DNA from: Siphonodentalium dalli
Lineage: Eukaryota; Mollusca; Scaphopoda; Gadilida; Siphonodentaliidae
Length of the DNA stretch: 64,000 nt
Direction of reading: 5' to 3'
NCBI GenBank assembly: GCA_032622095.1
Contig: CP136062.1
Span: 37,698,918 to 37,762,917 of the forward strand
The position numbers and the translations under genes were made by a program. Below, piece after piece: positions 45,626 through 58,554 of this stretch; the stretch's first letter is position 1, and each line of letters opens with the position of its first letter. A model generated the notes under the pieces. It made no database searches. It worked only from the letters and a program-made list of their open reading frames with translations, and had not been told where the DNA came from.

Positions 45626-47922
45626 ATTTCACTCTGAAGTGTGCCTAAATGGCATAAATTGTACCGTGGTTCCCATGTTCGCCAAAGTGGCATAAATTTA
45701 TTTCAGGATAATACTAATTTTAGGCATTCATTTATATCACTGATATCAGGACAATAAATAGCCATTTCCATTGCATGGAACAAAGAGCGTTATTGTTTAT
45801 CGGTGTTGTTTTTGGAAGTGGTGGTAGTTAAATTTTATACATTTCGACCCCCAATAAGTATTTCCGAACAAATGAATTATTAACAAGCGTGACATGACAT
45901 CATTGACGAAGATAATTAACACCGATCTACAAGCAATTAAAGTCTTAAAATGAGCTAAAATTTAACATTTTCTTTTAAAAATTTACATTTTTATCTCTCG
46001 CGACATAATTGTCACCAATAAAAACAAATTTGATTCATCGTGGAAGTTAGTCGGAGACTATAAATAATGTCACCATTCAACTGAATGTTGTTGAGCATAT
46101 TTCAACCAATTTTGGAAGTTTAAATGAATATTTTCTTCACACGCAAAGTAAAATTGACAAATTTCAGGATTTTAGCCTGCTTCGTTGGGACCAAAATTTG
46201 TTGTGCACACTCAAGAAACGTCTACCGACACTCGCTAGGCCAAATTATGCCATGATCATGCTATAAACTAGCTTGAAATTGGCAAAACAATGAATTTTTT
46301 TTGGTTGAAAAAATTTACATGGGAATCTCCATAGAGAACGATTATTTTTCGATAAAAACGAAAATAATGCGAAATGAAAGTCGGCACTCGTCAGAATGGT
46401 GCAGAATAACATACGAGTCTTGTTATATGCGAAAATTTGACCTCATTCCATAAATTAGTCTCGTAATTAAGGAATCAATCAGTCAATGGCGCTCGGACAT
46501 GTGGAATTCCGTCGCACTGTTAGTGTTACTGTAGATGGCAGACGCAATTTTGAAATGTAAACACGCATCAAACACGCATCAAATTTACCTTTTGTGAGAA
46601 TAACAAAAGCGCAACCTTGATCAAAGTAATACAATACACAACAACACATAGAATAACACTGATATAAACACGGTATAAGTGAGAATAAGACGCGTATTCA
46701 GACGTGGAATTTGACAACATTTCGTCGTTTTATCTGTTTTGCGCACGTCACTTTCCATATTTGGAATTTCCATATATGGGATTTGTGTTAACCTCAATAC
46801 CGATCAAGTTATCTTAGCATAAACATAAAATATATTGTAATTTATGCAACTACGACCCTTGTAACCCTGATAACTAATAAAATATACCGGCCAATTCATT
46901 TTAAGATCGTTATTTCACTTTGCTTTAGGCATAAATACACTCTTAAACGCACATAAACGACCCATTGGCGTTAAATTAAATATACTCGGTATTTATTAAT
47001 ATTAGTTTTTTATTGCTCAGTATAGAGTTAGACCCTTGACACCTGTCAATATATTTGGGCTGAATTCATATGATGCGGTATTATTCCTCGAAATAAACAA
47101 CAAACCCGTCGTTACTTCGAAATGTCGTTTGGGCTAACATTTACACAAATCCTCCGTGTGTTCTCCTCAATTGACACGCAGGTTCTCAGTCGACACACAG
47201 GTTATCCCAGAAACTGGTGTGAAATAAACAGCCATGGTTTGGCTGAAATGAAGCGACATGCACATATATGGTGACCTCTGTGACATGCATAATGACAGCT
47301 GTCAGGGGATGAGTCCCAAATATATGGTTGTTTGTTTTTCATATGCCATAATGGTAACAGATTCACTGGCATGATGGTGAGCAAAATGTTTTTATTTTCA
47401 AAACTAAATAAAAACCTAAACATGTAGATCAACATGTTTACTTAAAATTGAGCCCATAAAGACAGACATCACCAGGATGTGCATGTTGTCCAATACCTGT
47501 ATGGCTGTATATCATGTACCGTAACACGTCCAGACATGACCAGAGGCGGTCATGTCTGAGGCGGACTAGTCCCATATACTCATTAAGTCATTGTAAAGTC
47601 ACTAGTCAGTGAGTGGTTTGCGTTTAGACCCATTATCAACATAATTTTGTACAAGATCATGTGTGCCACGCTTTGGCCAATCCACTATCCATGAATTATT
47701 TTGATTACGTCTTGTACACGGAAATTCATAATTTAATTTATGGCTCCAGTCACAAATTAAATTTATATAAAATTATTAACTTTGATTTTAAGATAACCTA
47801 TTTTTTTTTAGTTTTAGATAATTAAAAACTGTTTATTTCACCGTAATTTAGCAGGCTCCTCTCAGAGTAAACGCAATAAAGAGCGTTCATTGTCACTCTT
47901 TTTCAGACGTGGCTGGATGTGG
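45626..47922. other. Intergenic, nothing recognised
   Basis: About 47040-47160 is similar, in reverse complement, to 52490-52620 (aatatttgggctgaattcat, gaggaataataccgc). No gene or tandem repeat was seen in the rest. Confidence 0.45.
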
Positions 47923-48115
47923 CATGAATAAATACATGTTATCGCTGCAGTGACTTGATCTGGGCGAAGTATCACGTCGAGTTGAAGAGTTCAGATCGCT
48001 GGATCCAACGAGCCGCCGCAGGCGTCGAGTTTGATCCAGCGATCTGACCTCTTCAACCAGACATGACGCGAAGCCCAGATCAATTCACTGCAGCGATAAC
48101 AGGTTTATTACATGA
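47923..48115. repeat. Foldback repeat of about 190 bp
   Basis: Tacatgttatcgctgcagtg...gatctgggcg...cagatcgctggatc is matched by gatccagcgatctg...gcccagatcaat.cactgcagcgataacag. The central loop lies at about 48010-48025. Confidence 0.8.
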
Positions 48116-48985
48116 CATGCTTTTTATTTAAAAAGCACAATTAATTAAGAAATGAAACCACATGTAGGCCACTAGTAAGTTGCAACAAGAATAAAGAAGG
48201 AACTATTTTTGTATAATAAATCGTCCGGCTTTTACGGAAATACGCAGTATGCGAGACAGAAAAGGGTGGTATGACATCGGATCAAACTGTAGCTGATCCG
48301 ATGGTCGGGAAATGATGGCTTTACTATAGTGGTATTGGGGAAAGAAAAACGATAGTCATATCATAAAGATCGTTTACCTGAAATATATAAAAATCCTAAA
48401 ACAGAACTGTTCACACATGCTCTGGATTCAAACTGACTAAAACAACTTTATAATGATATTCGTTGTAATATCAGTTTTAAAATGACATTTGGTGAAATGC
48501 GATTGCTGGGTGGCAAGGGGACATTCGAATTGGATACTGGGTCTTTAACATCGCAATGTACTATATTTCGTCGACAAGTTTCAAATTCGAGCAGCGAAAC
48601 TACAAGTGGATAGCTGGAGATGTGAGGCTGGTGTCATGATTACGAATCACACGATGGATCAAAACAAGTTCAACCGTTTGCACGACACTTAAACTTCCAG
48701 ACAAGGCTGCAAATAGCGTGTCTGTCATTTGCAGAATGGGGTCCACAGAGGGTGAATTTAGTGATACTACATTTGTATCCCGCACAGCGGGCTAACGTCA
48801 CCATATTCACCCCATGGATACCTCATTTTGCTTAGCCTCATCTTCTGGGAAGTATCTATAGTGACAAATTAACATTGTTTTTAGTTACATTTCCCTTCTA
48901 GGAAGTTTTTATATCCCCCAATTTGCAGAAGATAAAATTCATAATTGAAGTGCCCAATGGGTGAACATCGCCAACTTTAACTGGG
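48116..48985. other. Intergenic, nothing recognised
   Basis: A minus-strand open frame at 48600-48785 reads like ordinary protein but has no recognisable domain, splice context or start. It was not annotated. Confidence 0.4.
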
Positions 48986-48989
48986 GAAC

Positions 48990-49365
48990 TTCAATCTTCT
49001 TAACCCGCACATCAAAGCTCAGAGTATTCAGATATCGATGTTTGATACGTATTATTTTTCACCATGCACCGAAAATTTTACGTGGCCCAGTAAACAGTCG
49101 ACGATAAGACTTTCTCTGACCAAATTGCGGATGAAGATGGATAACTCTAAAATCAAGTGGCTTTTTTGGTTCAGATATTTGACCAACCGGCAAAATTTCG
49201 TTGAACAAAATGTTGAAAAATAACAGGATTTGGGCAATTCACTGTGGTTAGCAATATTTGTGGACAATTACTCGATTCTGATAACTGAAGCGGCATTTCA
49301 AAACAAATTGTTGTTGTTGGAATCTGATAATATGGGGACCATCGAATCGGATTGAGTACCTTTAA
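48990..49365. mobile_element. Element family J, longer copy
   Basis: Right end atcggattgagtaccTTTAA at 49365. Internal agctcagagt.ttcagatatcgat and gatggataactctaaaatca match 42560-42710 and the palindrome copies. The left end is indistinct. Confidence 0.65.
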
Positions 49366-49790
49366 ATGTATGGCATCATCGCTGTTCTGTGGTTCAATGG
49401 CGTCCATATTCATATGTGGATTTGCTCTGAATTCCACGCAGTTCGATTCGTTGCATTGTATTGAATATAAGTAATTGATTCAGACGTGCAGATGAATCAT
49501 GAATACATTCGAAAATTCTTTCGCTGTCTTTACAGATGGAGTCCAAGTTATGCCGTTATCACAGGGGTGTGTAGTAAAAACGAGTAAAATATAAATTAAA
49601 AAATATATCAATTTAAAACGAGCGGGCCACTTTAAAAAGTGCATCGATAAACAATACATATTTAATGAGGGAGGTCACATTTCAGTAAATATTTATCGAT
49701 AAAAAAAACCCCACTTTTTGTAAAAACAATTTCATGCATCGATAAATCTAATGCTAATCTCAACAAATAAATCGCACATTTGAGTCGAGA
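49366..49790. other. Intergenic, nothing recognised
   Basis: AT-rich interval with short runs and no defined feature. Confidence 0.4.
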
Positions 49791-49927
49791 TCGCCACTAT
49801 ATTCACCACTATATTCACCACTTTATTCACCACTATATTCACCACTACATTCACCACTATATTCACCACTATATTCACCACTACATTCACCACTATACAT
49901 TCACCATTATATTCACCACTATATTCC
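49791..49927. repeat. 12-bp minisatellite, about 11 copies
   Basis: Units of attcaccactat, with occasional tacattcacc and tttattcacc variants. The reverse strand stays open and reads as a valine and asparagine low-complexity peptide, which is an artefact. Confidence 0.92.
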
Positions 49928-50070
49928 CATAATATCAGCAATAATTTAAAATTAGATTTTGCATTAAAAATGAACTCAATGACCTATTGGCGAGTGCGCA
50001 CTGAGTAAGTATACTGATCGTAATGAAAGATGACCAACAATAATTTATCTCCAAATATTTGTCTATAGCA

Positions 50071-51040
50071 ATCATGGCTGTGGTGACACTAGCGTCACTT
50101 TAACACTCAGATGGTTAAGGTACGTTCGTACATGATAACAATCATCGCTGTGGTGACACTAGCGTCACTTTACTACTCAGATGGTTAAGGTACTTTCGTA
50201 CATTATAAAAATCATGGCTGTGGTGACACTAGCGTCACTTTAACACTCAAATGGTTAAGGTACGTTCGTACATTATAACAATCATGGCTGTGGTGACACT
50301 AGCTTCACTTTAACATTCAAATGGTTAAGGTACGTTCGTACATTATAACAATCGTGGCTGTGGTGACACTAGCGTCACTTTAACACTCAGATGGTTACGG
50401 TACGTTCGTACATGATAACAATCATGGCTGTGGTGACACTAGCGTCACTTTAACACTCAGATGGTTAAGGTACGTTCGTACATGATAACAATCATGGCTG
50501 TGGTGACACTAGCGTCACTTTAATACTCAGATGGTTAAGGTACTTTCGTACATTATAAAAATCATGGCTGTGGTGACACTAGCGTCACTTTAATACTCAG
50601 ATGGTTAAGGTACGTTCGTACATTATGACAATCATGGCTGTGGTGACACTAGCGTCACTTTAACATTCAAATGGTTAAGGTACGTTCGTACATTATAACA
50701 ATCGTGGCTGTGGTGACACTAGCGTCACTTTAACACTCAGATGGTTAAGGTACGTTCGTACATTATAACAATCGTGGCTGTGGTGACACTAGCGTCACTT
50801 TAACACTCAGATGGTTAAGGTACGTTCGTACATGATAACAATCATGGCTGTGGTGACACTAGCGTCACTTTAACACTCAGATGGTTAAGGTACGTTCGTA
50901 CATGATAACAATCATCGCTGTGGTGACACTAGCGTCACTTTAATACTCAGATGGTTAAGGTACGTTCGTACATTATGACAATCATGGCTGTGGTGACACT
51001 AGCGTCACATTAACACTCAAATGGTTAAGGTACGTTCGTA
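50071..51040. repeat. 70-bp tandem array, 14 copies
   Basis: Units start at 50071 and every 70 bp to 50981, built on atcatggctgtggtgacact plus agcgtcactttaacactcag and atggttaaggtacgttcgtacat.ataaca. The last unit runs directly into the left end of foldback element E (gtacgttcgtacactggcac). Small variants (tactactcag, gcttcac, atcgtgg) are scattered. Confidence 0.93.
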
Positions 51041-51290
51041 CACTGGCACGTTTGCGCGGTATGGTTTGCAGGTATTTTGTCGTAGAATACGATATGGTGC
51101 CATAATATGAACGGATACAAGCGCATAAAGTGCATATGTGCCACAGCTAACTGCGTGCGAAGTAAAATATCTATAGTTCCACTAGTAACGATGCTACCGG
51201 AATTTGCCTGTAAATATCATGCAATTATCTCGCAAGAATAAATCATACAGGTATTTGAAGGCAAATACCAGTAGCGTGGGAAATAGTGTG
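51020..51290. mobile_element. Foldback element E, copy 1 (left half)
   Basis: Acgttcgtacactggcacgt...gcaggtattttgtcgtaga..acgatatggtgcca, then atcatacaggtatttgaagg. It matches 59345-59590. The right half is missing. Confidence 0.7.
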
Positions 51291-51879
51291 GTTGAGATAC
51301 ATGTACGCCAAAATTGTGTGATTTGAACATGACAGTGACGTCGCTTGATTCAGGGATAGGGAGGGGGAGTAAGAAAAACTGATACAAAATATGTTTAGCG
51401 CCAATTTCCACCAAATCTATACAAGTTCTTCTCCGACGATAGAGGAATCAAATCGTGTGGGTTAAAGACGCCACATTTGGTGCCTACATTTTGGGAATGT
51501 CTGTATGTTCTAAATAACTCATAGATGGCACCAAATGCGTCTGACAGGGTAATTGTTTACGAGGAAGATAATGGTGTGGGCTAAAATTTTCGAAAGTGAC
51601 GTTGTTGTTGTCAGGGGCAGAAAAGGGGAGGGGCAGCAAAATTTATGATATATAATTATTTGTCATCTCTCTGATATGGCGCCGTTCGTGTCAGGTGTGA
51701 ACGGATGGGGGGGGGGGGGGCACCAAAGCTGATACAAATATGTTTGGCACTAATTTCCGCCAAATTCATACACGTTCTTCTCCAATAATACGAGGAATCA
51801 AATCACATAGGGTAAAAAGACGGCACATTTGGTGCATATAGGTCCATGAGAGAGGAACAGCAGCAATGGTAAGAATGTT
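51291..51879. other. Intergenic with a direct repeat
   Basis: A segment of about 130 bp (ctgatacaaa.atgtttagcgccaatttcc...cacatttggtgc) occurs at 51378-51483 and 51729-51837, diverged. A run of 14 G lies at 51707-51720. Confidence 0.6.
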
Positions 51880-52280
51880 TTAACCCTTTACCCAACAGAA
51901 GGGTCCTGTGCCAATGCATTCTCTTACATATGCGAGTCGACCATAGGTCGCCTCGCATATATAAGAGAATGCATTGGCTTAACACATTAAAAATTATAAA
52001 ATTGTTAAAGAATGTAAGAACAAATGGTAAAAAGTGTTAAACAAAGATTTTTTTTTAGGCCAATGCATTCTCTTATATATGCGAGGCGACCTATGGTCGA
52101 CTCGCATATATAAGAAAATGCATTGGCACAGGGCATAACTGTAACTATCACAATGTGGTCAAGGAGCCGGTTCCAATGATATCCATATTTGTATGGTTCT
52201 ATTGAGACAGAACGAAGATATTTTAGGCGGTTGAAGCTTTATTTGGCCGGGTTTGGCCGGTTTGTTGGGTAAACGGTTAA
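51880..52280. mobile_element. 401-bp TTAA MITE, copy 1
   Basis: TTAA at 51880-51883 and 52277-52280. Inverted ends ccctttacccaaca and tgttgggtaaacgg. It contains two 67-bp palindromes (51911-51977 and 52060-52126) that are themselves inverted relative to each other. It is the same length as, and nearly identical to, 58555-58955. No ORF. Confidence 0.88.
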
Positions 52281-53107
52281 TCGCCGACATCCACTAAAGT
52301 TAGACATAGTGATCTCCATAACTCGTTTTAAGCAATTTTGGGCGTTCAAAGTTCACAACCTTGACAAATGGTGATTGAATTATGTCACTTGAACAATTAT
52401 GTCTTCTCAATTGTCATTTCGGCCAATTTGGCCGGTTACTTCATGTGACTTTTTCATCTGACGTGTGTGTCGGAATAATGATATGGAGGATTTATGTAAA
52501 TGTTAGCCTAAACTACATTTCCAAGTAACGATGGTTTTGTTGTTTATTTTGAGGAATAATACCGCGTCAGATGAATTCAGCCCAAATATGTTAACAGTTG
52601 TCGTGTAAAACATTCGGCAGTAAGTTAGCGTTATTTAGTATTTGTGGATGTCCTTCAACATGGGGAAAATAGACTACTGCGCTTGAACGAGCATGTGAAT
52701 TGTCGTTTTTAATGTATAGCAACTTTATAATCAATAACAGAGGCATTCTCTGTCAAATAAGGTCGCTCTATTTACGATACCAATTGGGGAACTTTGTGAA
52801 TTAAATTACGCGTAAACTTAACCTGCTGCAAATAGAAAAGGTGTCGGAATCGGTGTACTCGCCTCATGGCTAACTCGCCCCAATCGGCGAGTGCCAACTC
52901 GGAATAAAAGGCCAACTCGGAATAAAAGATGCATACGGGGTGTTATATGGCGTTTGGTCCGTTGTTTCTCAATGAATATTATTGAAATTTGGTGTATATG
53001 TCCGGGCTGGGACATGGAATACAACAACGTTTGAATTGTTTTTAAATTTACAAATTTGTTGATTTTATTCATTTTGTTTTCGTTCTGAAACACACTATAA
53101 AGTGTAT
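52281..53107. other. Intergenic, small duplications
   Basis: Gccaactcggaataaaag is duplicated in tandem near 52890-52928. The rest, apart from similarity to 47040-47160, is unassigned. Confidence 0.45.
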
Positions 53108-53420
53108 ATAATATAATAACGAACACGAGACATACATAATTTATAAACTATTAACAAAAGATATCAAATTCAATACATGACAAAGATGACTCAGTGGAGT
53201 TTATAAAGTGAACATAAAAACATTGAGGTAAGAATCTTTTTAAGGAATGCAACTTTATTTAATGATAATAAACACATAAATTAAAATAACAAACATGAGA
53301 CATACATGATTTATAAACTGTTAACAAAAGATATCAAACTCAATACATGACAAAGATGACTCAGTGAAGTTTATAAAGTGAACATAAAAATATTAAGGTA
53401 AAAATCTTTGTAAGCATTAC
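53108..53420. repeat. Direct repeat, two copies of about 130 bp
   Basis: Gaacacgagacatacataat...caaagatgactcagtggagt...acataaaaacatt at 53115-53238 and again at 53293-53415 with about 6 percent difference. Confidence 0.85.
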
Positions 53421-54150
53421 TAAACCGTTTAGCACAGTCCACTTCACTCATCCGATCATCACTAAACTTGATATTTATCTTGATATTGATCTATCAGATG
53501 AGAGCTATCAAATATTTTTTTTATTTTATAGGAAAAAATGGTCGCCAGCGGCCATATTACATTTACGTTATATGTTATCGCGTCATGTCGATATCTAGTA
53601 TTAGTTAGAAATTTCACCTTTCCAGATTCATAATCCACAATGATCTTCTGGATAACCAGGGTGAGAGTAATCTAATTTTCCCGAATTTCGTTAAAAAACA
53701 TTACCACAGGCAGCAATTTGGTATCTTACTGTTTGATCCTCTTTTGTGTGACTGAATTGTTTAGCAACTGTACAGTCATATCCCTCATCTGATAGTCACC
53801 ACACTTTATATTGATCTTCGGGCTGACAACTAGATGGGATCTATCGAATGCTTTGAATTTTTTTGGAAAACATTGTCGCCAGCAGTCATCTTCTATTTTG
53901 GTTTTTATATACATGTATATCTCTTCATTCGGATAGTCAGTATTACGTAGGTACTTCAACTTTCCGCATTCCTGTCATCATTTGAAATATAAAAATTTAC
54001 CTGATACCATGCACCCTTCAACATTTGTTTCGTCGTATCTATTTTAATGACCCGTATGGTAATATTGATACAGATATATTTGTCAAACATTTCTTTGTAC
54101 AATATACAGGTATTTAGTTTGTAACTAAATCTAGAAATATATAATAGTAG
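53421..54150. repeat. Two degenerate units of about 340 bp
   Basis: The order tttagca..gt.ca.t..ctcatc.gat..tcac, ttgat..tc, then gtcgccagcggcca repeats at about 53430-53560 and 53758-53890. The minus-strand open frame at 53726-53959 lies in it and has no recognised domain. Confidence 0.45.
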
Positions 54151-54800
54151 CTGGTGGACCCTACTTCGTCCGGGATGTTCCCCTCTGATTTTCGGAGAAT
54201 TGCGCGATTTAACCTTGAATTGACCATTTTAAAGGTGAACGTCATGTCGGGTCACGATTTGACCCGTCCAAAACACTCCCCGGACAAAAGTCACGACAAA
54301 AATACCCGTCGAAATCCGCCCGGCTTTACCCGATTTGACCTTGAATTGACAATTTTGAATGTCAAGATCAGGTCAGGGTCATAATTTGACCCACCCGAAA
54401 CACTCCTGGGACAAAAGTAACAGTAGGTATTATATTTCGTTGAAATACTTCCGTTTTACCAGATTTGACCTTGAATTGATCTTTTTGAATGTCAAAGTCA
54501 GGTCGGGATCAAGATTTGACCCGTCCAAATAGTCCAGAAACATGCCTACATCAGCACGTTCGAGAACATGGTCCCACGTGAAATTGGACCCGTCCATATT
54601 GCTCCCGGGATCGAAGTAGTCCTACACACAATTTTTTAGTCGGATCGGTCAAGGTCCAGAAACATGCCTATGAGCGAGGTCAAGTTGACACGTTAAATAC
54701 CAAATCCGAGTCGGATCAGTCGAGCAGTGTTAGAGTCTATAACACATACACACATGCATTCATGCATACACACATACATACAGACAGGTGTTCCAAAATG
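54151..54800 (+). repeat. Degenerate tandem repeat of about 130 bp with a SINE-like tail
   Basis: Gatttgaccttgaattgac...gtcaggtcgggatcaagatttgacccgtcc recurs three to four times. It ends with tcggatcagtcgagcag...acacatacacacatgcattc. A tail of the same type is at 40540-40610. Confidence 0.65.
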
Positions 54801-54866
54801 TATAATCGATAGCTACAACAATTCTATGGTAGATAGTTCACGGCCGACCTGATGCATGCATCTTAG

Positions 54867-55812
54867 TTTTCTTGTATTTATATGGGGACGGGAATCAAAG
54901 CATTCGTATAGTGAGCCGGCAAAACAGATACATGGAAGAAAGCATTAAATGTTTATTTGTCATTCTGTTTAAGAGATACATATATTATTGCAAAATAAGG
55001 AACCTTGGACCGTCAGAGTATAACGTTTTAGAATGGCTCATGTATTATAATAAAATTGGGTCTTTCCTGTTCAATACATTGTAAAAAAAAAGATACAATA
55101 TGTCAAGAGAGATGGAAATTTATAGGCCTGTTCAAAAATAGTGGTCACAATGTGCAGTAAAATTTAGTTTCTTCTGAGATAAAACAAAATGTCAGTAGCA
55201 CATGACTTTTCACGATTCTCCAATACTGGCATCTGTCAAGGGTACATCTGCCCGATACAGAGGTTTCTTTCATGTTTTAGAACTTAAAATATCGCTCAGT
55301 ATCGGGTACACGTAGCTGATATATAGCAACATTTATTTGAAGCTGAGAATAATTAGTCAGTATAGCGCCATGAACAGAGGCGCACCTGTACATTTGTTTA
55401 AAACATCTGTATCTTCATGGATATATGATAACCAGTTGTCCTCAAAGTATTAGTCTAACCCACTAGATTTATTTATACATCTCTATGTAAAACATAATTG
55501 TCGTATTTTGAACTAATGTTCATGTTTTGATCCATTTAAACATATTTAAAACCAATCACAAAAAAACATCAATTCCAACCAAGTCGACTGTGGGACGAAT
55601 TAGTCGCGATAAACAAAATGACAGTCACGGTGAGCCACTACTTACAATCCATGTATAAGAATGACGTTTTATGATGCAATTTTGATATACAATTTTGGGA
55701 ATACGTGTAGTGTAACACTTTGAACAAAATTATTCTCTATTCCCGCCAAATGTCCACAACAAAGGGTTTCAGATCATTTTAACCTGGGCAACACCGGGTA
55801 ACCCTGCTAGTC
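54867..55812. repeat. Left arm of the second large inverted repeat
   Basis: Reverse complement of 62570-63563. Shared landmarks are gggaatcaaagcattc with gaatgcactgattccc, caatactggcatctgtcaag with the cttgtcagatgtcagtattg region, gataaccagttgtcctcaaa with ttttgaggacacctggttat, and the repeat B block (55600-55812 with 62577-62790). The arms are clearly diverged, with some indels. Confidence 0.85.
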
Positions 55813-56275
55813 TCTTATATGTTCGAGTTCCCGATAGTGAGCCTCGCATGTATACTAAGAGAATACATTGGGCTAACAATATTAACATTGGCATTGTAAG
55901 CCATGCATTCTCTTATATATTGTAGGCAACCGATGGGAGACTCGAATATATATGAAAATGGACAGGCACATGATATTTAATGCTGCGCCAGCGCTACTCC
56001 CGCCATGATCTTTGTAAGCCAAGGCATTCTCTGGGAGACTCGCATATATAAGAGAATGCTCTGGTACAGGTTCTTTTATGTTGCACCAGCGCAGCTCCCA
56101 TCATGAACCATATAAGCCAGTGTATTATCTTACATATGCGAGGCTAACCAATGGGAGACTCGCATACATAAGAGTATGCACTGGCACATGATCGTAATGC
56201 TGCACCAGCGCAGATCCCGATGTGAACCTTGTAAGCAGTGCAGTCTCTTATATATGCGAGGCTTCCTATATACGG
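55813..56275. repeat. Cluster of degenerate 67-bp palindromes
   Basis: About five copies of the tgcattctcttatata..gcgag / ctcgcatatataagagaatg palindrome, separated by tgatatttaatgctgcgcca-like spacers, at a spacing of about 110-130 bp. Same family as in the TTAA MITEs at 8872, 51880 and 58555. Confidence 0.75.
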
Positions 56276-56411
56276 GAAGGAGAAAGGCCAAAGAAACATT
56301 CAAGAAACGATTACTTTAAACATTTCAACAATGGCTGCACAGCATGGTGCATGCAAACGACAGGAATAGCCATCGTGATTATGGTCGATTTGAACAACAA
56401 CTTCACCCATT

Positions 56412-56965
56412 TATTATTATCCATCCCTTAACTAACACCATTTCCGATTGGACAAAAGCCGCCACGTGATAGTCCTGGAAAAAGTCATATTAGACTCCCG
56501 AAAGTCATATTGGACTCCCGACTGTACAATATGACTTTTCACATTGGACTCCGTGACGTCACGAATTAACTCTATTGCGAAATGAATCGGTGAAATTGTG
56601 ATGCGCGCGCAACATTGATGGATTTTAGCAGACGTTTCACTTCCGCATTAAGTTTTTTTCTCACTTCCGTGTTTACTTTTCCAAATCATGCTTTCTGATG
56701 ATCAATATACGGTACCGGCTTTTATAGAGAATTAAGTGCCGACAAATACCAAAAATAACCACCAAAGTTTTATTTCCAAAATTTGGATAAACATACAGAT
56801 GGATAATAAAAATGTCATTATACAATGTTGTGTACAGTATGAGTTTTTCTTGTACTCGTCCAGGTTGTGGTGAAAAGTCATATTGGACTCGACACTGGCG
56901 TGTCTCGTCCAATATGACTTTTCACCACAACCTGGACTCGTACAAGAAAAACACATACTGTACAC
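56412..56965 (+). mobile_element. Foldback element L, copy 2
   Basis: Starts ttattatccatcccttaact, contains cacgtgatagtcctggaaaa, the gtcatattggactcc stem and the cttgtactcgtccaggttgt / acaacctggactcgtacaag hairpin near its end. Confidence 0.8.
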
Positions 56966-56999
56966 AACATTGTATAATAACTTTATAATATTAGAATAT

Positions 57000-57540
57000 T
57001 TTATTATCCATCCCATAACTAACACTGTTTCTGATATGGCAAAAGCCGCCACGTGATAATCCGGGAAAAAGTCATATTGGACTCCCGAATGTCATATTGG
57101 ACTCCCAAGTGTGCAATATGACTTTTTATCGGGACTCTGTGACGTCATGAATTAACTCCATTGCGAAACGAATCGGTGAAATTGTGATGCAGACGTTTCA
57201 CTTCCGCATTGGGTTTTTATCACTTCCGTGTGTACTTTTCCAAATCATGCTTTCTGATTATCAGAATACAGGCTGTTATAGAGAATTATGTGCAGACAAA
57301 TACCAAAAATAACCACAAATGTTTTATTCCCACAATTCGGATAAACATACAGATGGATAATAAAAATGTCATTATACAATGTTGTGTACAGTATGAGTTT
57401 TTCTTGTACTCGTCCAGGTTGTGGTGAAAAGTCATATTGGACTCGACAATGCTTGTCTCGACAAATATGACTTTTCACCACAACCTGGACTCGTACAAGA
57501 AAATCACATACTGTACACAACATTGTACAATAACTTTATA
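57000..57540 (+). mobile_element. Foldback element L, copy 3
   Basis: Head-to-tail with copies 2 and 4, same order of parts. Starts ttattatccatcccataact and ends ...catactgtacacaacattgt. Confidence 0.8.
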
Positions 57541-57544
57541 TTAT

Positions 57545-58260
57545 ATTATTATCCATCCCTTAACAACATGTAACACTATTTCTGATTGGGCAAAAGTCGT
57601 CACATGATAATCCGGGGAAAAGTCCTAATGGACTCACTGATTCATTTGGCAATAGAGTTACTTCGTGGCGTCACGAGTTCCGATAAAAAGGTCATATTGG
57701 ACTCGATTGAGTCCAATGTGACTTGTTTTTATCGGGACTCCGTGACGTCACGACGTAGCTCTATTGCCAAATGAATCGGTGAAATTGTGATGCAAGCGCA
57801 ATACTCTGGTGGATTTAGCAGACCTTAATTCACTTCCGCATTGAATTTTTTTTCACTTCCGCGTTTACTATTCCAAATCATGCTTTATGTGGTCAAATAC
57901 AGGCTTTTATAGAGAATCAAGTGCCGACGATAATAACAATGTAACTATACAATGTTGTGTGCAGCTTGTGTTTTTCTTGTATTCGTCCAGGTTGTGGTGA
58001 AAACTCATATTGGACTCGACAATGCGTGTCTCGTCCGATATGACTTTTCACCACAACCTGGACTCGTACAAGAAAAACACATACAGTAATGCCATAATTA
58101 ATCGACTCCTTAACCACAGCAGAATTATGGGTTACTTTTCAGGATTTAGTCGGAAATATGGCTTGTTGCCATTCATCGGAATGCTCTCCCGAGAGCTTTC
58201 AGATGAATGGCAACAAGCCATATTTCCGATATTGTACTGTACACAACATTGTATTTATAG
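57545..58260 (+). mobile_element. Foldback element L, copy 4, interrupted by K
   Basis: Same layout, but the terminal hairpin is split at about 58090-58230 by foldback element K copy 2. The L sequence resumes at gtactgtacacaacattgta. Confidence 0.75.
58110..58230. mobile_element. Foldback element K, copy 2 (nested)
   Basis: TTAAccacagcagaattatg...gatttagtcggaaatatggc...ctctcccgagagctttcaga...caacaagccatatttccg. It lacks the outer part of the right arm. See copy 1 at 7968. Confidence 0.8.
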
Positions 58261-58554
58261 TTTTATAACATATATTTTTGATTTTAATGACTATGTTATA
58301 CGCATACGGGCTTTTTCTCGGTTCGTTCAGATTAGCCACACACCGTTAAAATGACAACTTTAGATCAAATAACGGTACTTTTTTCTTAACGACCTTATTT
58401 TACTCTACCAGTATCATAACAATTCAGCAGCATCCACCAAACATTATAACAAATAAGCAGGACCAATTAACCCGGTTTGTGAATGTCCCGCCGGATAACC
58501 AGAACAAAGCAGCACCATCGAATTAAAGTGATGTGAAACACTGCGAATAGGTAC
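58261..58554. other. Intergenic, nothing recognised
   Basis: Short unassigned interval between element L and the TTAA MITE. Confidence 0.4.

Noticed and set aside
48600-48785. 61-aa minus-strand ORF with protein-like composition
   Set aside because: No domain, no splice context and no start signal. It cannot be told from chance.
49732-49941. Valine-asparagine repeat protein
   Set aside because: Translation of a 12-bp minisatellite.
53726-53959. 77-aa minus-strand ORF
   Set aside because: Overlaps a degenerate repeat unit that recurs near 53430-53560 with the frame broken. No domain seen.
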